Source: Blastobasis lacticolella (lineage: Eukaryota > Arthropoda > Insecta > Lepidoptera > Blastobasidae). Taken from it: DNA of 64,000 nt. The first letter of the stretch is position 1, and every line of letters starts with the position of its first letter. The position numbers and the translations under genes are program-made. Below the pieces are notes generated by a model. That model saw only the letters and a program-made list of their open reading frames with translations. It was not told the origin of the DNA and did not search any database. Of this stretch, positions 12,626 to 25,600 are shown piece by piece. The stretch lies in contig LR990051.1 of NCBI GenBank assembly GCA_905147135.1, positions 2,938,463 through 3,002,462 of the forward strand, read 5' to 3'.

Positions 12626-13318
12626 AAAATGAGCAGCTTTTACCATTTTTATATTTTCAATATCCAACCCGCCCGTCAAGTGTGGAGATTGTGGTAATAA
12701 CCTCCTTTCTTAATGAACTTACATGACTGTGCAAAATTTCAGCTCAATCGGAAATGGGTCAAATTTATTTTTCTCACGTACAGACATGGAAAATAAGAAA
12801 CTAAAATAAAAGCTTGTAAAGAAATATTACTTATTCCATTGCCAACTAAGCTGAATATTGTCTCACCTTGTAGGTTACGCTTGAATATCGCATTTGGAAT
12901 TCTCTCGATGCATTGGAATACATCACTTGATTTAATATTGCAAAATGTATCGTGCATAGCCCAGTGGCGCTTTTACTAGGGAAAATACTACTACGAATAT
13001 TCTCCCTTTGACGACGCAATATTGTATTGGCTGGGAGAGCGTATTGTTGTTTGCTCAGGAACGAATGTCCCTCTTATCTTTGACTCGCAGAATGCAATTG
13101 TAGAAAGCCAAGGGTAGGTCATTATTTTTATTTTAAATAATAGTGGAAAGTAATTGCCGTTATACATACAGTTTAAGGTTGGCGCCGTTGATAGCGTCGT
13201 CAAATGTGAGCTCTTTTACATTTGGAACCCCATTGTGCATTACTAAATCTGAATTAGTAAAAATTAGTATTTTATAACGAACATTTATAAGACTATAATT
13301 TAAAAAATAAACAAAATG
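12626..13318. other. No recognisable gene
   Basis: Only short ORFs; no motif or splice pattern recognised. Confidence 0.35.
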
Positions 13319-13601
13319 AGCAAACAACTAAAAAAACAACTGAAAATCGGAATGCGTACACTTGACTGGTGTTGCGGGTAAGTGTGCGTATACCTGGGGG
13401 GTTAACAGACACATACTTAACACCGATGTATGGAAAATTTTTGATATCAGTCTTTTGCAAAGACATGGCTCGCTTAGCACCAATGACTCCTGCAGCAGCT
13501 CATTTGCTGTTATCCTGCTCAATAAAAACCTTTGCTTTAGCGGTATGTTCTTCCGTAACAGATGCAGGTTCAGGTTTATTTCCTACATAATTTTGAAACA
13601 T
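13319..13601 (-). pseudogene. Coding-like frame with one internal stop, unidentified
   Basis: On minus a frame starts MFQNYVGNKPEPASVTEEHT, meets a TGA after about 33 codons, then continues open through GAKRAMSLQKTDIKNFPYIG and YVSVNPPGIRTL. The composition looks more protein-like than random AT-rich frames nearby. I do not recognise the family. It could be a retrocopy fragment or chance. Confidence 0.15.
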
Positions 13602-13844
13602 GACGACAAACACCAATACAAATAAATAAGTAAGTATTTAGTGAGTAAATTTCTTTCATAGGTCTGCTGTAAGATATTTCTTATGAAATGGCAGGTACAG
13701 CACCTGTTGTGTTGTTTATCTTAATGTCAATATTGTATACCTGTTATTGTGCACAATAAACTGTTCAATAAATAAATTATTTTGTATACATACTATCCCT
13801 ACCCCTCCCTACAAATATAATGATCTATAGATATAATAGTAATT

Positions 13845-14475
13845 TATGCAACTGTCATATCAAAGGGGGTATTAAAACATGAGTGTCTGTTTATCAGTTT
13901 GACACGAGTGTTTTAATACCTAATTATATGCAGTTGCATACACTACTTTCATATTTTTATATTAAAATATCATACCTATAATTTTCTCAACTTTGCTGCT
14001 GCTGCAAGTAAGCTGCGAGTCAGTTCTGTTGTACCTACACGTTGAGGATATCAAGTGGTGGGAAATTCACTTCACTACTTTCACATTTATTTATTGATTT
14101 GCTTCAAACAAGAAAAAACATTCACAAACACAACTTACAACTATTAGAAAAGAATATTCTGTTAAGCGGGAAAATAATTACTCACTATAAACAGTATAAA
14201 CAGGAATAACTACACACAATATAAACAGGAAAATTTGAATTTGTTAAAGACATTTAGGTATTGAGCCTACATTTGGCCGTGTCCGGGCGCCCGACAAGAA
14301 TTTAAAAAATATAAGTGTTGCATAATGATTAAAAAGTTATTTTTCATTACAGCTGTAATGAAATTAGTATGGGAAATACGGGAAAATATGAAAGTATGGG
14401 ACTGGCGTGAAAAAAGTGTATCCTTAAACAACTGTTTTCGAATATGTAATTGGATCATTACGATACGAGTGTAGA
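13845..14475. repeat. Hairpin-bearing non-autonomous repeat
   Basis: Single-orientation copy of the family also at 7.4-8.4 kb and 52.4-52.96 kb. It has the GCAACTGTCATAT / ATATGCAGTTGCATACAC hairpin, a CGTGTCCGGGCGCCCGACAA block, CATTACAGCTGTAATG, and an ATTACGATACGAGTGTAGAT end. No ORF of significance. Confidence 0.6.
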
Positions 14476-15443
14476 TAGAACAATTTTAGATTCAAGTATC
14501 AGCTACCGTTGTAAAATAAAAATGTTAATGACATTATCAGATATTTCCAGTTTCCAATCTTAAAATTGCTATTCAACAGCTATTCCGGTAATTTATTGGC
14601 GATATATTTTTTCTCGAGGAGGGCTAAATTAGGTAGAATTTGGCGACGTAATGAAACCTCCAAGTGAGGGGAATTCAATTGACTCAAGATTTGGCACACG
14701 CGGAATGACTTCGATTTTCACCTTAAGCACCTGCCTTTCGTGTCGTGAGGCTGTACGAGTAGATATTTTACGAGGATGTATTAACATAACAATAAATAGA
14801 CAGTCAGATCTGCGATAGTGTTATATATACAGATAGTAGTATATAATCTATGTTTTTTTTTCCGAAAATACCTAAAAAGAGAAGTACAAAAACTAAAAAC
14901 GTCCGACTGCTATTAAAAAACTGAAAAGTAAAAACAAACCAAATGTTGTAAGTAAATACGTGTACGTACATAGTGCAAATATTCTTTTAGTTTAAATTTA
15001 AAAGCAGTCAGGCCCATTTTCATGTAGGTGGACACGGATACTTAATATTTATAGAAATTTAGAATGCCCAGCCTGCTTGCAAGTTTAAATTAAACTAACA
15101 TTTGTACTATATAGGAATATTTATTTAGTTACAACATTCGGCTTGTCCAAAGACAAATACAAGACATGCGTTTGCCTCAGATACTTGTACTCAGCATAAC
15201 GCATTTAGCGGCGTTGTGGTGAACACTTTTCAATATACTTGTATATCATACGAGAATCACTCGTCAAAAAAAATACAACTTTAGGGGAAAATCCAGAAGA
15301 TAATTATTAAAAATCTCAAAATGTTTCGTTTCCTAGTCCTTCGTCAATCGCAAAGCCGCGCAACAAATAGGCAATATCCTGATTAGTTCGGAAGTTGCCT
15401 CGACCGAGTTTCAATCTACCTGTTGATTGCCTCTTAAGTGGGG

Positions 15444-15461
15444 CCAATTGCTTGCCAACAC
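15444..15461. other. Empty insertion site of the 53.8-kb RTE element
   Basis: The 18 bases CCAATTGCTTGCCAACAC correspond to the single pre-insertion site. In the duplicate copy this site is present twice (with 2 changes), flanking the RTE element. Confidence 0.8.
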
Positions 15462-16689
15462 GACCTGTTGGAATGCGTCGAATCACAGTAACACAGTAAC
15501 CCTTTACTCAATAACCTGACTCAACTTCTAAGTACCTTGTACCCGTTTTGAACGGAGCTTGACATGTGGCGACCCCTCCTCCTATGATTGACGGATGTCG
15601 TACCTAAAAAGCGATAAGTGTCATAGAGGCAGACCGCCTATGGAACCAATTCTACGTAACCAGTAACATATGAAGAATCCATATTACCTTCGTGAAACAG
15701 AACATGAACCTCAACATTTTCTGTTGTGTATTTTCGTAACCAGCCTGCTAAGAGTGGGGATTATGATAACTAACTTTTTAACTAAAGGTTTAAGTCCAGC
15801 AGTGCACATTTATGGGCTTGTGGCGATAGTAGCGGTGGTAAGCAATTACAAACTATGTTAAACCCCCGAGGTAACAATATTTTATTTTTAGTCATAATTC
15901 GTTGAAAATTACCCACCTGCAAACCATATTATTTTAGAATTCCTTTAACGTGGCTATTACCCATTAGCGAAACCAACCCTCTGGAGGCTTCGGAGATAAG
16001 CCATTATGAGATAGAAAAAAAGAGCTTAAACTTTTTTAAAGTCATTTATAAGCAACGCAAGTTGAGGCTGAGTTTACTTCGATTTAATTAACTGATCACT
16101 TCGCTGCTATTGAGGAATTTCACCGGGCTGCTAGGAGAACAATTTCCAATGATAAACTTTTCAATGACCTATACCATCAATAAGAGTTTGGATCGATTAT
16201 GGGCAGTATTTTTCTACTGGAGTTTCTTCGAAATAATTGGTATCCTGTACTCTACAGTGTAATCCGCTGTTTATACATACCGTCATCGTTTTGAATCTAA
16301 TGGTGTCTTCGCGGTGGATGAGTCTACAAGACGATCATTAGACCGGTCGTATTGTATGTTTCTGAATATTGGCCACCAAAGACGCGACTTGCCCGTCTTG
16401 CCGTAGCAAATCCAGCAATAAGTGATCACCGCTACACAAAGACGGTTGTCTTTGTAACAAATACTTGTTACACCCGTACCACCGCATTTGCGTTTATGGT
16501 CAATGAAAAATTTGTTGTGTTGTTGTTTATATTAAAGGCGTGGAAATAGTCGGTATAGGACTTTAATGTATTAACAGACTACATCCGTAAAAGCAAAATT
16601 TTATTAGTAAGTATATGTAAATTTTTGGTACGTATGTTATAGTAGTATGGCAGGCGGGTTATAGTAGTATGGCATTGTTTAAATATAAC

Positions 16690-16835
16690 AATGGAAAATG
16701 CTGCTGCCCATTTTTCAGACTACGGAGACTATTGATCTTTTGCCTCGAAAACATTAATCACCTTGTACGACACCCATGAGTGTAAGGGGTTGGTGCTATA
16801 CTACTCTACCGGACACCACACAGCCATCAAAGTTA
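16690..16835 (+). repeat. Dispersed repeat, copy 2
   Basis: Matches 58218-58380 closely (same duplication) and 12440-12625 in opposite orientation. It contains TTTTGCCTCGAAAACATTA and GTACGACACCCATGAGTGTA. Confidence 0.5.
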
Positions 16836-17119
16836 TCTGCTGTGCTAAATTTGTTTCATGTTCATCGGCAACGAAGAGGTGGATACAATTTATTTATATA
16901 TCGTATGTTATTTATACAGCGTGTAAAAATACCGCTAGCATTAATTAAAACCTCATACTCTAACCATGAAACTGAACAACTTTCCCCAAGAAACATACCC
17001 TTTATAGTACCTAAAATGTGTTTATATTGTTTACTTATAACTCCCTACATAATTACTTTTGGTCTAAAGGAATTCCACATCGAATCCATTTGCTTACGTA
17101 TTTTTGTTTGCGTTGTTTA

Positions 17120-18970
17120 AGTTTAATCGACTCGGTAAATAAATAAATCGTCGTATGTAATACATCAATAGCTGTTGTAACATTTAACTATTTTCGGTTT
17201 ATCAGGATTATTTTGTAAAATTTATGGATGTGCGAACGTTATGAGAGCAGTCGCTTGGACCTCATAAAATAAAAAATATTTCATTTTTTGTTTGTTTGAA
17301 ATATTGAACTGTGGGAATTTTGAAGATAAGGTTTCCAAGCAACGTGGCCAATGAGTAGAAACGAGACAGTCAGCTCCGGGGGCGCGTCGCGTTTATCGCG
17401 TTAGTCGCATCATCGTATCCATTTCCGTAACTAAGAAACCCCAGGCTTTTTCAAATTTCCTCTAAAAATTTAAATAAATAAATAAATAATAAATAATAAA
17501 TAAATATTCATGGACAAATTCACACAGCGCCATCTAGCCCCAAACTAAGCAAAGCTTGTACTATGGGTGCTAGATAACTGATATACTACATAAATTCATT
17601 ACAACTCACGTGTGGTTTGTTAAATTAATTAGTGCTTTATTATTTTGTGTTATTTTTCAGCTTTGTGACGTTTCTTTCGTTCTCTATCTATTTCTTTATC
17701 TCCGTAGTGTCAGTGATTTGGTTTGTATTGGATTTGTCTTTGTTTCTAAGTTTTGAAAGCGTAAGTTACATTTTCATTACTTTTGTGGAGTATTTATTAA
17801 GGCTCTTAGAGATTTCAATGTTATTGTAAAGGTGATTAAAACACAAATTTTTGAGAAAAAGATTACTAAATTAAATATCATCAGTACTCACCCTCACTGA
17901 ATAAAAAACTATAGAACTAATCTGGGACATAGTTTCAGATGTGACATCGAATACACTTGTAAGAGAATGAGTTGAGCACGAATCCCAACTTTGTCTTCGA
18001 TGACCTAAGCGCTCTAACTAAGTCTACGTCTAGGTTTGCCGCCGAATTCTGGTACGATTTTGACCCATGTTCCGTTTAAGAACCTTTGTGCTTTTAAAGC
18101 TTTAATGACATTTTCCTACGGACATGAATCTCGAGTTTGGATCGAAACCTGGTCCGAGTCGTTAGCGTCCCTCACACTAGGCACACAACTTACACGCCCG
18201 AAGTAAATAAAATTTAAATAATAGTCTCTCCTTTGACTCGTGAGTCGATAGGTAGGACCACAATAATGACTGACGAGATGATCGGAATATGTGTGACGGT
18301 TTGAGCGAAGTAGACAATAGGTCACTGGTTAGTTTGATGTCGAGGTTTCGCTGGATGCATGAGCAGGATATGTGGTCAATATGTTCATGTGTTGGCCTGG
18401 TGTGTAGGTTGGAAGGTCAGCCCAGGTTTTTCCTTCCAATTATTCTATTTCCGAGACCTAAAGGTCCATATTTCAAAATTCATTAGGGTCAGGACTATTA
18501 GTCGATTTCGCAACCACAGGGTTAGGAGTGGCCACAGAAGAAAGAAGAATCCATTGCCGTTTCAAGTGCTGTCAAAGCTACTAATACTTTGTTTGATTTC
18601 TTGTGCGCATTTTATAAATTGTTTGACTATTTCGATTTGCGTGGATTACATTTAAATCATCTTATTTAGGCGGATTTTATGTTTCATTCGTTTCAATTGT
18701 GCGGATTTCGATAATTGCTTTCACTTTTTTTATCTTCCGAATTGAATGCAGTTGATTTACAGAGTATTGCAACATATTCCTTGTTACGTTTTTCAAAATG
18801 TATACACAACGTTATGGGTCTGAAAATTTAAATCGATAACTACACGATCACTCGCTTACGTACGGCCAAATCACAACATGTGAAATGAGGTTTTTATGTT
18901 ATGTCTATTTTTATAGGTTTTATACAGATAGATAGGTATTAGGGTGACTGAAAAGTTACAATAGGATGAA
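17120..18970. repeat. 2-kb interspersed repeat, copy in duplication 1
   Basis: Corresponds in direct orientation to 59364-61450 and in inverted orientation to 37077-39284 within gene B. No open frame longer than about 98 codons. Copy here is degraded and has lost its left end. Confidence 0.7.
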
Positions 18971-19100
18971 CCAAATCTATTGTATATATACATGCAATAT
19001 TTTGCAATATTTTGAAATGCAATACATATTACTTAAAGGCTGAGATATATATACCTATGTTTTATGATTATGACATGAATTAATTCTAAAGTGACGTAGA

Positions 19101-19176
19101 AAATACATTTATCTTCAGCATTACAAAATGCTGAAGATAACTTCAGCATTACAAAATGCTGAAGATAAATGTATTT
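19101..19176. repeat. Perfect 22-bp palindrome absent from duplicate copy
   Basis: Arms at 19101-19122 and 19155-19176 are exact reverse complements (AAATACATTTATCTTCAGCA start). Between them the block CTTCAGCATTACAAAATGCT repeats. In the duplicate near 61615 only the right arm exists. Confidence 0.75.
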
Positions 19177-19612
19177 ATTATTATAAACTATAATGATTAA
19201 TGAAATGTAATGAGAATATGAGTCTGTGAAACTTGAAATAAATGATATTTAATTTTATAGATAAAGTGCATAAGTACAAAAATATTGCGATGCGCTTTAC
19301 GTAGCGTTTACTGCGCGCGATGTATGTACAAAAACAGAAGAACAAAACCTCCACGACCGCGTACGCTCAAATCAGCCTAGCCAATACCCCTAAAGCGTTG
19401 GACACTGGAATATAGGTGATTGCATTAGTGCAGCACGGCCACATCCACCAGCCGATCTACTTGCGTGGGAACGCTGAGGGGGACCTCAGCTCGGAATAAA
19501 TAAGAACAAGAAAATATGTAATGTTTCTGTAATGAAATATTCTATGAATATCCTGTGTGTGTTTTAGTGGTTAGTTTTAAGCTAAGTGCGGTGTAATGTA
19601 CTCATGGGATCA

Positions 19613-22600
19613 TCAGCACAATATACGACGCAGCTCCTTTCGATCAAGTTTGCCCCTGTGTCCGCGAGGCAATTTCTCAAGGATCCGCACAGCTGACAGC
19701 GGAGTTTTTGCATAGAGCTGCAAATAAAAAGAAAACATTTGATTAATCCGTTGTAAAGAATAGTTAGACAGATAATTATAATCAAAGAATCGAACAAATA
19801 TTAAAAAAAATAAGATTGATTTTATTTTATTTTTGAAGCTGAATTTTAGAACTAACACTACTTCATAAAATTCACTTTACTACAGACAAGAAGATAATTT
19901 TTCGTAAAGTGGCACGCCACGATCAGTTTGTCATGGCTAACTTTATCATGCCACTTGATCAAGCGGCATGAAAATGATTGGCCACCATAAAACACGGTTG
20001 AAGTTGTCAAAAACTGTCCAAGTGCGAATCTAACTCGCATGCAAAGGCTTTCGTCCGTGCCATTTGCATCAATATAATTCGACAAATTTTATAAAATTTT
20101 AGTCTTTGTAGCGTAAGTCCGGCTCACGCTTGACCGGTTTTTAGTATTTGTTGTTATATTTCATATATTTCATATTTATTCATTGGTAATATTCATAACA
20201 TGTCAATTGTTAAAGTTATAAAAATGTCACAAATTACATTAATTGTAATACATAAATTTATAATAATCAAATGTCACAAACAAACATTTTTTACCTATCA
20301 CTATCACAAGTCATCTTGCACAATAAGCAATAGTTATACTTATATATTAGTACTATAATTACACAAAGGTTGGGCTTATATGTATAGCCGTTATTACGAT
20401 AGAGAAATAATTAAAAACCTCTAATTAACGGCGAATAAGCATGTATAGGCTCTTATTTCCAACATTTTCGAATTTTTATTACTTGTAATACCGGTCATAG
20501 AAACACATATTCTGTGATCATTTCAAGTACTTGGTTGTCACGGTTCCAAAGATACAGGTCTGTGATAGACAGACTAATGGGCAGACAACGGAGGCTACCC
20601 TTCGGTTACGGAACCCTAACAACCGGGCCAGGTGTGTCGGACCACGTGTAGTGTAGGGTGCTGTAGGCGAGATATAATGAGACGAAACCGGAAGACAGAA
20701 ACACCACGGAATAATTCACCAACTTCTCAATTTGATCCCAAGTACAGCGTATATTGAAGAACATCGAAAGCTAGCTAATAATGGAACTGTTTTCCAAAGC
20801 TCATATCCACACTAAGAATTGTAGGGTAACCTGCGGCTTGATGAAGTCGAGTATCTCCTGAGGTTCCGGCTGGTATCCCGCGTGTGGCACCACGAACGCC
20901 ACTGCCACTTCTCCGAATGCTTCATCAGGTGCGCCCACGACTGCTACCTCCGCCACGGACGGGTGTCGTAACAGGATTGTCTCAACAAGCTCAGGTGATA
21001 TCTGTATGATCCAAATTAATTTTTGGTTTACTATTTACGGTATGTATTTTGGTATTTTCAAATGTTAACACATTTATTTCTGAGCGAACAAAGGCCCGCC
21101 GCTGCAGCTCTGGTTTAGCCAGAATAGAGACCACCGGGGACGAAAGAACAGAACAGACCTTGGCAGAAGCCGTGACTAGTTAGGCTGCGTGGGCTCGGCC
21201 ACGTAGAGAGACGAGGATCGCGCCGTAAGGAGAGCTTATATTGGTTAGCCGAGTAAACATCGACCGATCGGCCGACCCAGATATCGCTGGATGGATGAAG
21301 TCCTAAAATACTTGCACGCACTGGGCATTCTCCATTAGCAGGAGATGGCACAGGATAGGAATAAGTGGCGATATCTGGTGTCGGAGAAAAATATCCACTT
21401 TGGGTCGCTGAGCCAGCGAATTAAGTAATGAGATATATACTAACCATCATGCCACCGTAATTTATGATATCCTTAACTCTGTCTGTAAGGAAAACATATT
21501 TGTCTTCATCGTAATATCCAAGATCTCCTGTTCTGTAGAATCCTTCTTCGTCCTTAAATTGTTGAGGGTTCTGATTTAGATATCCTGTAGAATTATAATT
21601 ACAAATTACATAATATCAACAGCCCGTAGCAGTTCTACTGGACTTGAGCCTATTTCATATTAAGAAAACGCTGCTGCCCTTAATCTAGCTACGGAGCTCG
21701 CACCGTGTGCAATAAAATGATTTCTACCATTTCAGTCACTACGGAGTTTTGAATTCAACTACTAGTAGTAAGTACTAGTAGTTACTAGTAATAAGTTCTT
21801 AAATGAAAATAATTTTTTCGTAACAAAACGAGACATACTCGCGATAAAAGCTTGTTACTGTACTCATCAAAACCATTTCAAAAACCCCAAACACGAAGGA
21901 GGTATATGAATGTATTATCATCCAAATTACATAGGTTTACCAGCTCAATCGGATACCAACAATAGGTCGAAAAATGATTTGCAAATTTTGACTTACAACT
22001 GACATACGAACAGTGCATGTTATATAAAAGCTTGTAAAATACAAGTTATTTCCATATAATCACATAATTAATATAAAATAATGATAATGTACCTGTAGTC
22101 AACTGACCGTTCTTGACGAAAATTTCACCGACTTTGTTCGGGCCCAGAACTTTACCTGTTTCCAAATCTACAAACTGAAATATATAAAATATTATTAAGT
22201 AAGATTAATAATAACAGTATAATTTGTTTTATTGTAATGTCGGCAACAGTAAAGCCAATCCGTCTGCAATGTACGCATAGCTTTAATGGGAAGTATGTTA
22301 TTCAGGAACTTTTCTTTCACAGTAGTCCTTGTATACGCGATGATCAGATATAAAACAGCTTTTAACTCTTGTAAAACTCGATTAATCCATTGAAACTTGT
22401 ATCATTTTAAACTCATCTTTCGTGCTGAGTATAGTATCGACAGTAATTTTGGAAACAAACAGGAGTTTGTTTTTAAGTAAGTTTGGTTGTTGTATGTTAC
22501 TGTCCATTACTTACCTAATAGTTAAGACCGTACATCTATGAACGAAACCAGCCATAATTGTCTATATGAGAGACTTCAAGTGCTTTTCTTTCAGATAAGT

Positions 22601-25600
22601 CTTAATTACCTTTCCAACACCAGCATAAAATTGTCCAACACTTCCCGGTTTTTTGGTTGCTAAATGACCATCCTTGCATATTAAACCAGCCTCCGTGCAG
22701 CCGTACCATTGACACACTACCGAATTTGGGAATCTGAAATTTTTGTTACTAGTCACATTTCTGATTTTGTGTAAGTACCTCTATGAAATCGCCACTTAGC
22801 CATGTAGTTTTTTAACTTACCTTTCCTCTAAAATTTTAGATATTGAAGGTTTCAGAGCCGCTGCCATTGACATGATAAGTTTTAGTGAGCTTAAGTCATA
22901 GTTTCTCCATTTTGGGTAGGTTGCTATATCAAAAAGCATGCTTGATGAACGAACTAATATAGAAATCTGGAACATAGAAATTTTACGTACACTGTTGGGA
23001 CATAATTAGTTAGTAGCCCTGTTTTAGTAACGAATAGGTATTGTAATCACCAATTATATTCCAGTTTACTGAAATAATCATTATTTTATGTCAGAGGCAA
23101 AAGCCAACAGGGACGATATTCAGTCTTGTCGGTTATGTTAAGGTAAGGTTATGTTTGATCGTTTGGACATAGCTCTCAAGGCAGTTTTTGATTTCAACGC
23201 AACCAAAACTCAGGCGTGTTTGTTTTCCGCCAAAAGGAGTCAATTCCATCTAACTCCAACTTTTCGGGATGTTCCTGTGGAAATTACCGACAACCTACAG
23301 CTTCTTGATGTTGTCTCTAGATCTACAAATCTCAACTTCGGTCAGTACACGAATCCAAAGCAAAGACTGCAGCATACAAACTTGGTATCCTCTCGAAGGT
23401 TAGGCGGTACTTCACTTCAAAGCAGTTGCTTCAGTTATATCAAGCACAAGTGCGGTCCTGCATGGAGTACTGCTGCCAACTCTGGGATGGATCAGCCAAA
23501 TATCAACTGGCGGTTTTGGATTCGGTGGAAAAACGAGCAAAGAACATAATTTGTGACACGCGGTTGATTGAAGCTAGGCTGCAGAGCCACGAACGGGTTG
23601 CGCGTATGTCGGTCTTCTATAGATTACATTTCGGAGAGTGTGCGAAGCAGCTGTATGACCTCATTCAGCCGGCCCCTTTCCGCCATCGGGAGACGCGATC
23701 TGGGCGAGCGCTTCATCCTTATGTCGTGGAACTTCCAGCTATCAGCACGAGCCGCTTTGGATCGACCTGAATAATGCGTACGGCTAAGGAATGGAACGCG
23801 TTGCCTGCGAGTGTGCTCCCTGATCAATATAATCTGGATGCCTTTAAGGCAGGTGAATAAGCTGTTCCAAGACGGGCATGCTTCATCTTCGGCCGCATCG
23901 TCACTTACGAACAGGTGAAATGGTGGTTAAATGCCTGTCTTGTCTGATATAAAAAAAAACTTACCTTGTAATTTTCTATTGCTTTAAGTACAGTTTTAGG
24001 GCTTATATCTATTGTAAAGAAGGCTGATACACCGAAGTAGAGACTACAGAATCCACCTTGACAAAACTCTGATCCGACCATCAGAACATGTGTACCTTCA
24101 GAGTAGCTGTAAAAAAGGGTTATAGGTTAATACTTCGTGGTGTGTAGACTCATGAATAGTGAAATCATAGATTGAGAAATATGTGTGTAAGATTTTCGTA
24201 AAATATTAATTGCTACACGACGTTTAGGTTGTACATGTCTACTAACCTTGGTAAATGTAATGCAAAAATTTCTGTAAAAAGAACTTTATGCGTCCAAGGT
24301 ACTGCTTTTGGAAGCCCAGTTGTTCCAGATGAATAATAAATCGTAACTAAGTGAGATTTTCCATCTACAGGTACAGGACTAAAATCATTCACATCATCTC
24401 CATTATCCAATTCCAAGAAATCATCGTACGTTATTGCCCCATTTTGCTTTTCATCACTAAATACAATTATATGTTTAATGCTCTCTACTGAATTAAGTTC
24501 GTTCTTATACGTCTTGTATCCTTGTTTTGAGATGAATATCACCTTCGGTTTTGATAAGTTGAGTTTGTGAAGAATAATTGCTGAAATGTTTTATAAAAAT
24601 ATCTTTCATTATATCTATTAAAGGCACACCAATCCTACTGCCTTCTGCATAGTACTACAGCTACACAATTTTTAGAACAAAAAGCAAGTCTCGTGACAAT
24701 GAAATGCATGGCATACCGCTTCCCGACGTATCGAGGTTAGTGTAAGTGCCACCGGCGCATATGATGCCTAGTAAAGTGGGGTAGAAATCCAAGCGCTCAG
24801 GGCTGCACACGGCCGCTATGTCTCCTGGCTCCAAACCCAGTCGCAACAGCGCCCGCGCCACGCGCACCGCCTGTCGCCACAATCCGTCGTAAGACAAGCT
24901 CTCGCCAGTCTCGGCGTTCGTCTAAAAACAAATTGCCCTACTAAGACTTGATCGCAGCGCTACATTGTAACAAATAAGGGCGAAATTGCAACGTGCAATT
25001 TTCTATTGATATAACATTTTACAGCCGACTGCATTGTCACATGAAAGCACCCCGATCAAAGTTAAATTTCATCTCATCAATTACATCACTTCAAAAACAT
25101 GTAATGTTAAAAATAATCATGTCTGACTATGTACCTAACATTGTACCGTAAAAAGTCGTGAGATCTGTTAAGCCAAATCATTATTATAAGAGCGTCGGTA
25201 GCTGGGCGGTTGAATATCCAACTCATAAGCGAGAGGTACCCGGTTCGAATCCCGCTACGGCCATGTACCAATGACAATTTTCTGAGTTTTGTACCTTTTT
25301 GACCCGATGTTCTTACGGTGAGAAAAACATCGTGATGAAACCTGCAAATCCAGACAACTCAACTTGTAACCATGATCCATGATCTGGTCAGGTTCCGCTA
25401 GTAACAAGGTCACGGAGGTCAGATGGTAGTCGCTCCACTGTAATTACCTTATCGCCAAATCCTGGGTCATGTTCAAGGCGGACCCCGGGCCCTCATTCTT
25501 GAGAGCACAATCGGGACATTGACGCCAAGATGATTATATTTTTTATTTGCCATGTCATTATATTGATTATCTGCACTAATGTATTAAGAGGAAAGATTTG

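Larger units (their letters stand above)
13675..21214. repeat. Segmental duplication, copy 1 (gene A side)
   Basis: This block is repeated in the same orientation at 52258-64000, carrying the 3' end of a synthetase gene and about 6 kb of its downstream flank. Matching landmarks: 13735/52300 (GTATACCTGTTATTGTGCAC), 15444/53788, 15670/57225, 16700/58218, 19613/62064 (stop codons) and 20831/63617 (exon 9 donor). Over exons 9 and 10 I count 10 differences in 276 bp. The second copy is longer because of insertions near 53.8, 58.5 and 62.7 kb; this copy has a deletion of about 1.2 kb near 16985. Confidence 0.9.

Noticed and set aside
17632..17829. Hydrophobic 65-codon ORF
   Set aside because: Low-complexity T-rich frame inside a repeat; its duplicates at 38.1 and 60.2 kb are not conserved in frame.
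25190..25270. tRNA gene
   Set aside because: The B-box GGTTCGAATCC is present, but it is followed by a SINE body shared with several other loci, and a full cloverleaf cannot be drawn.
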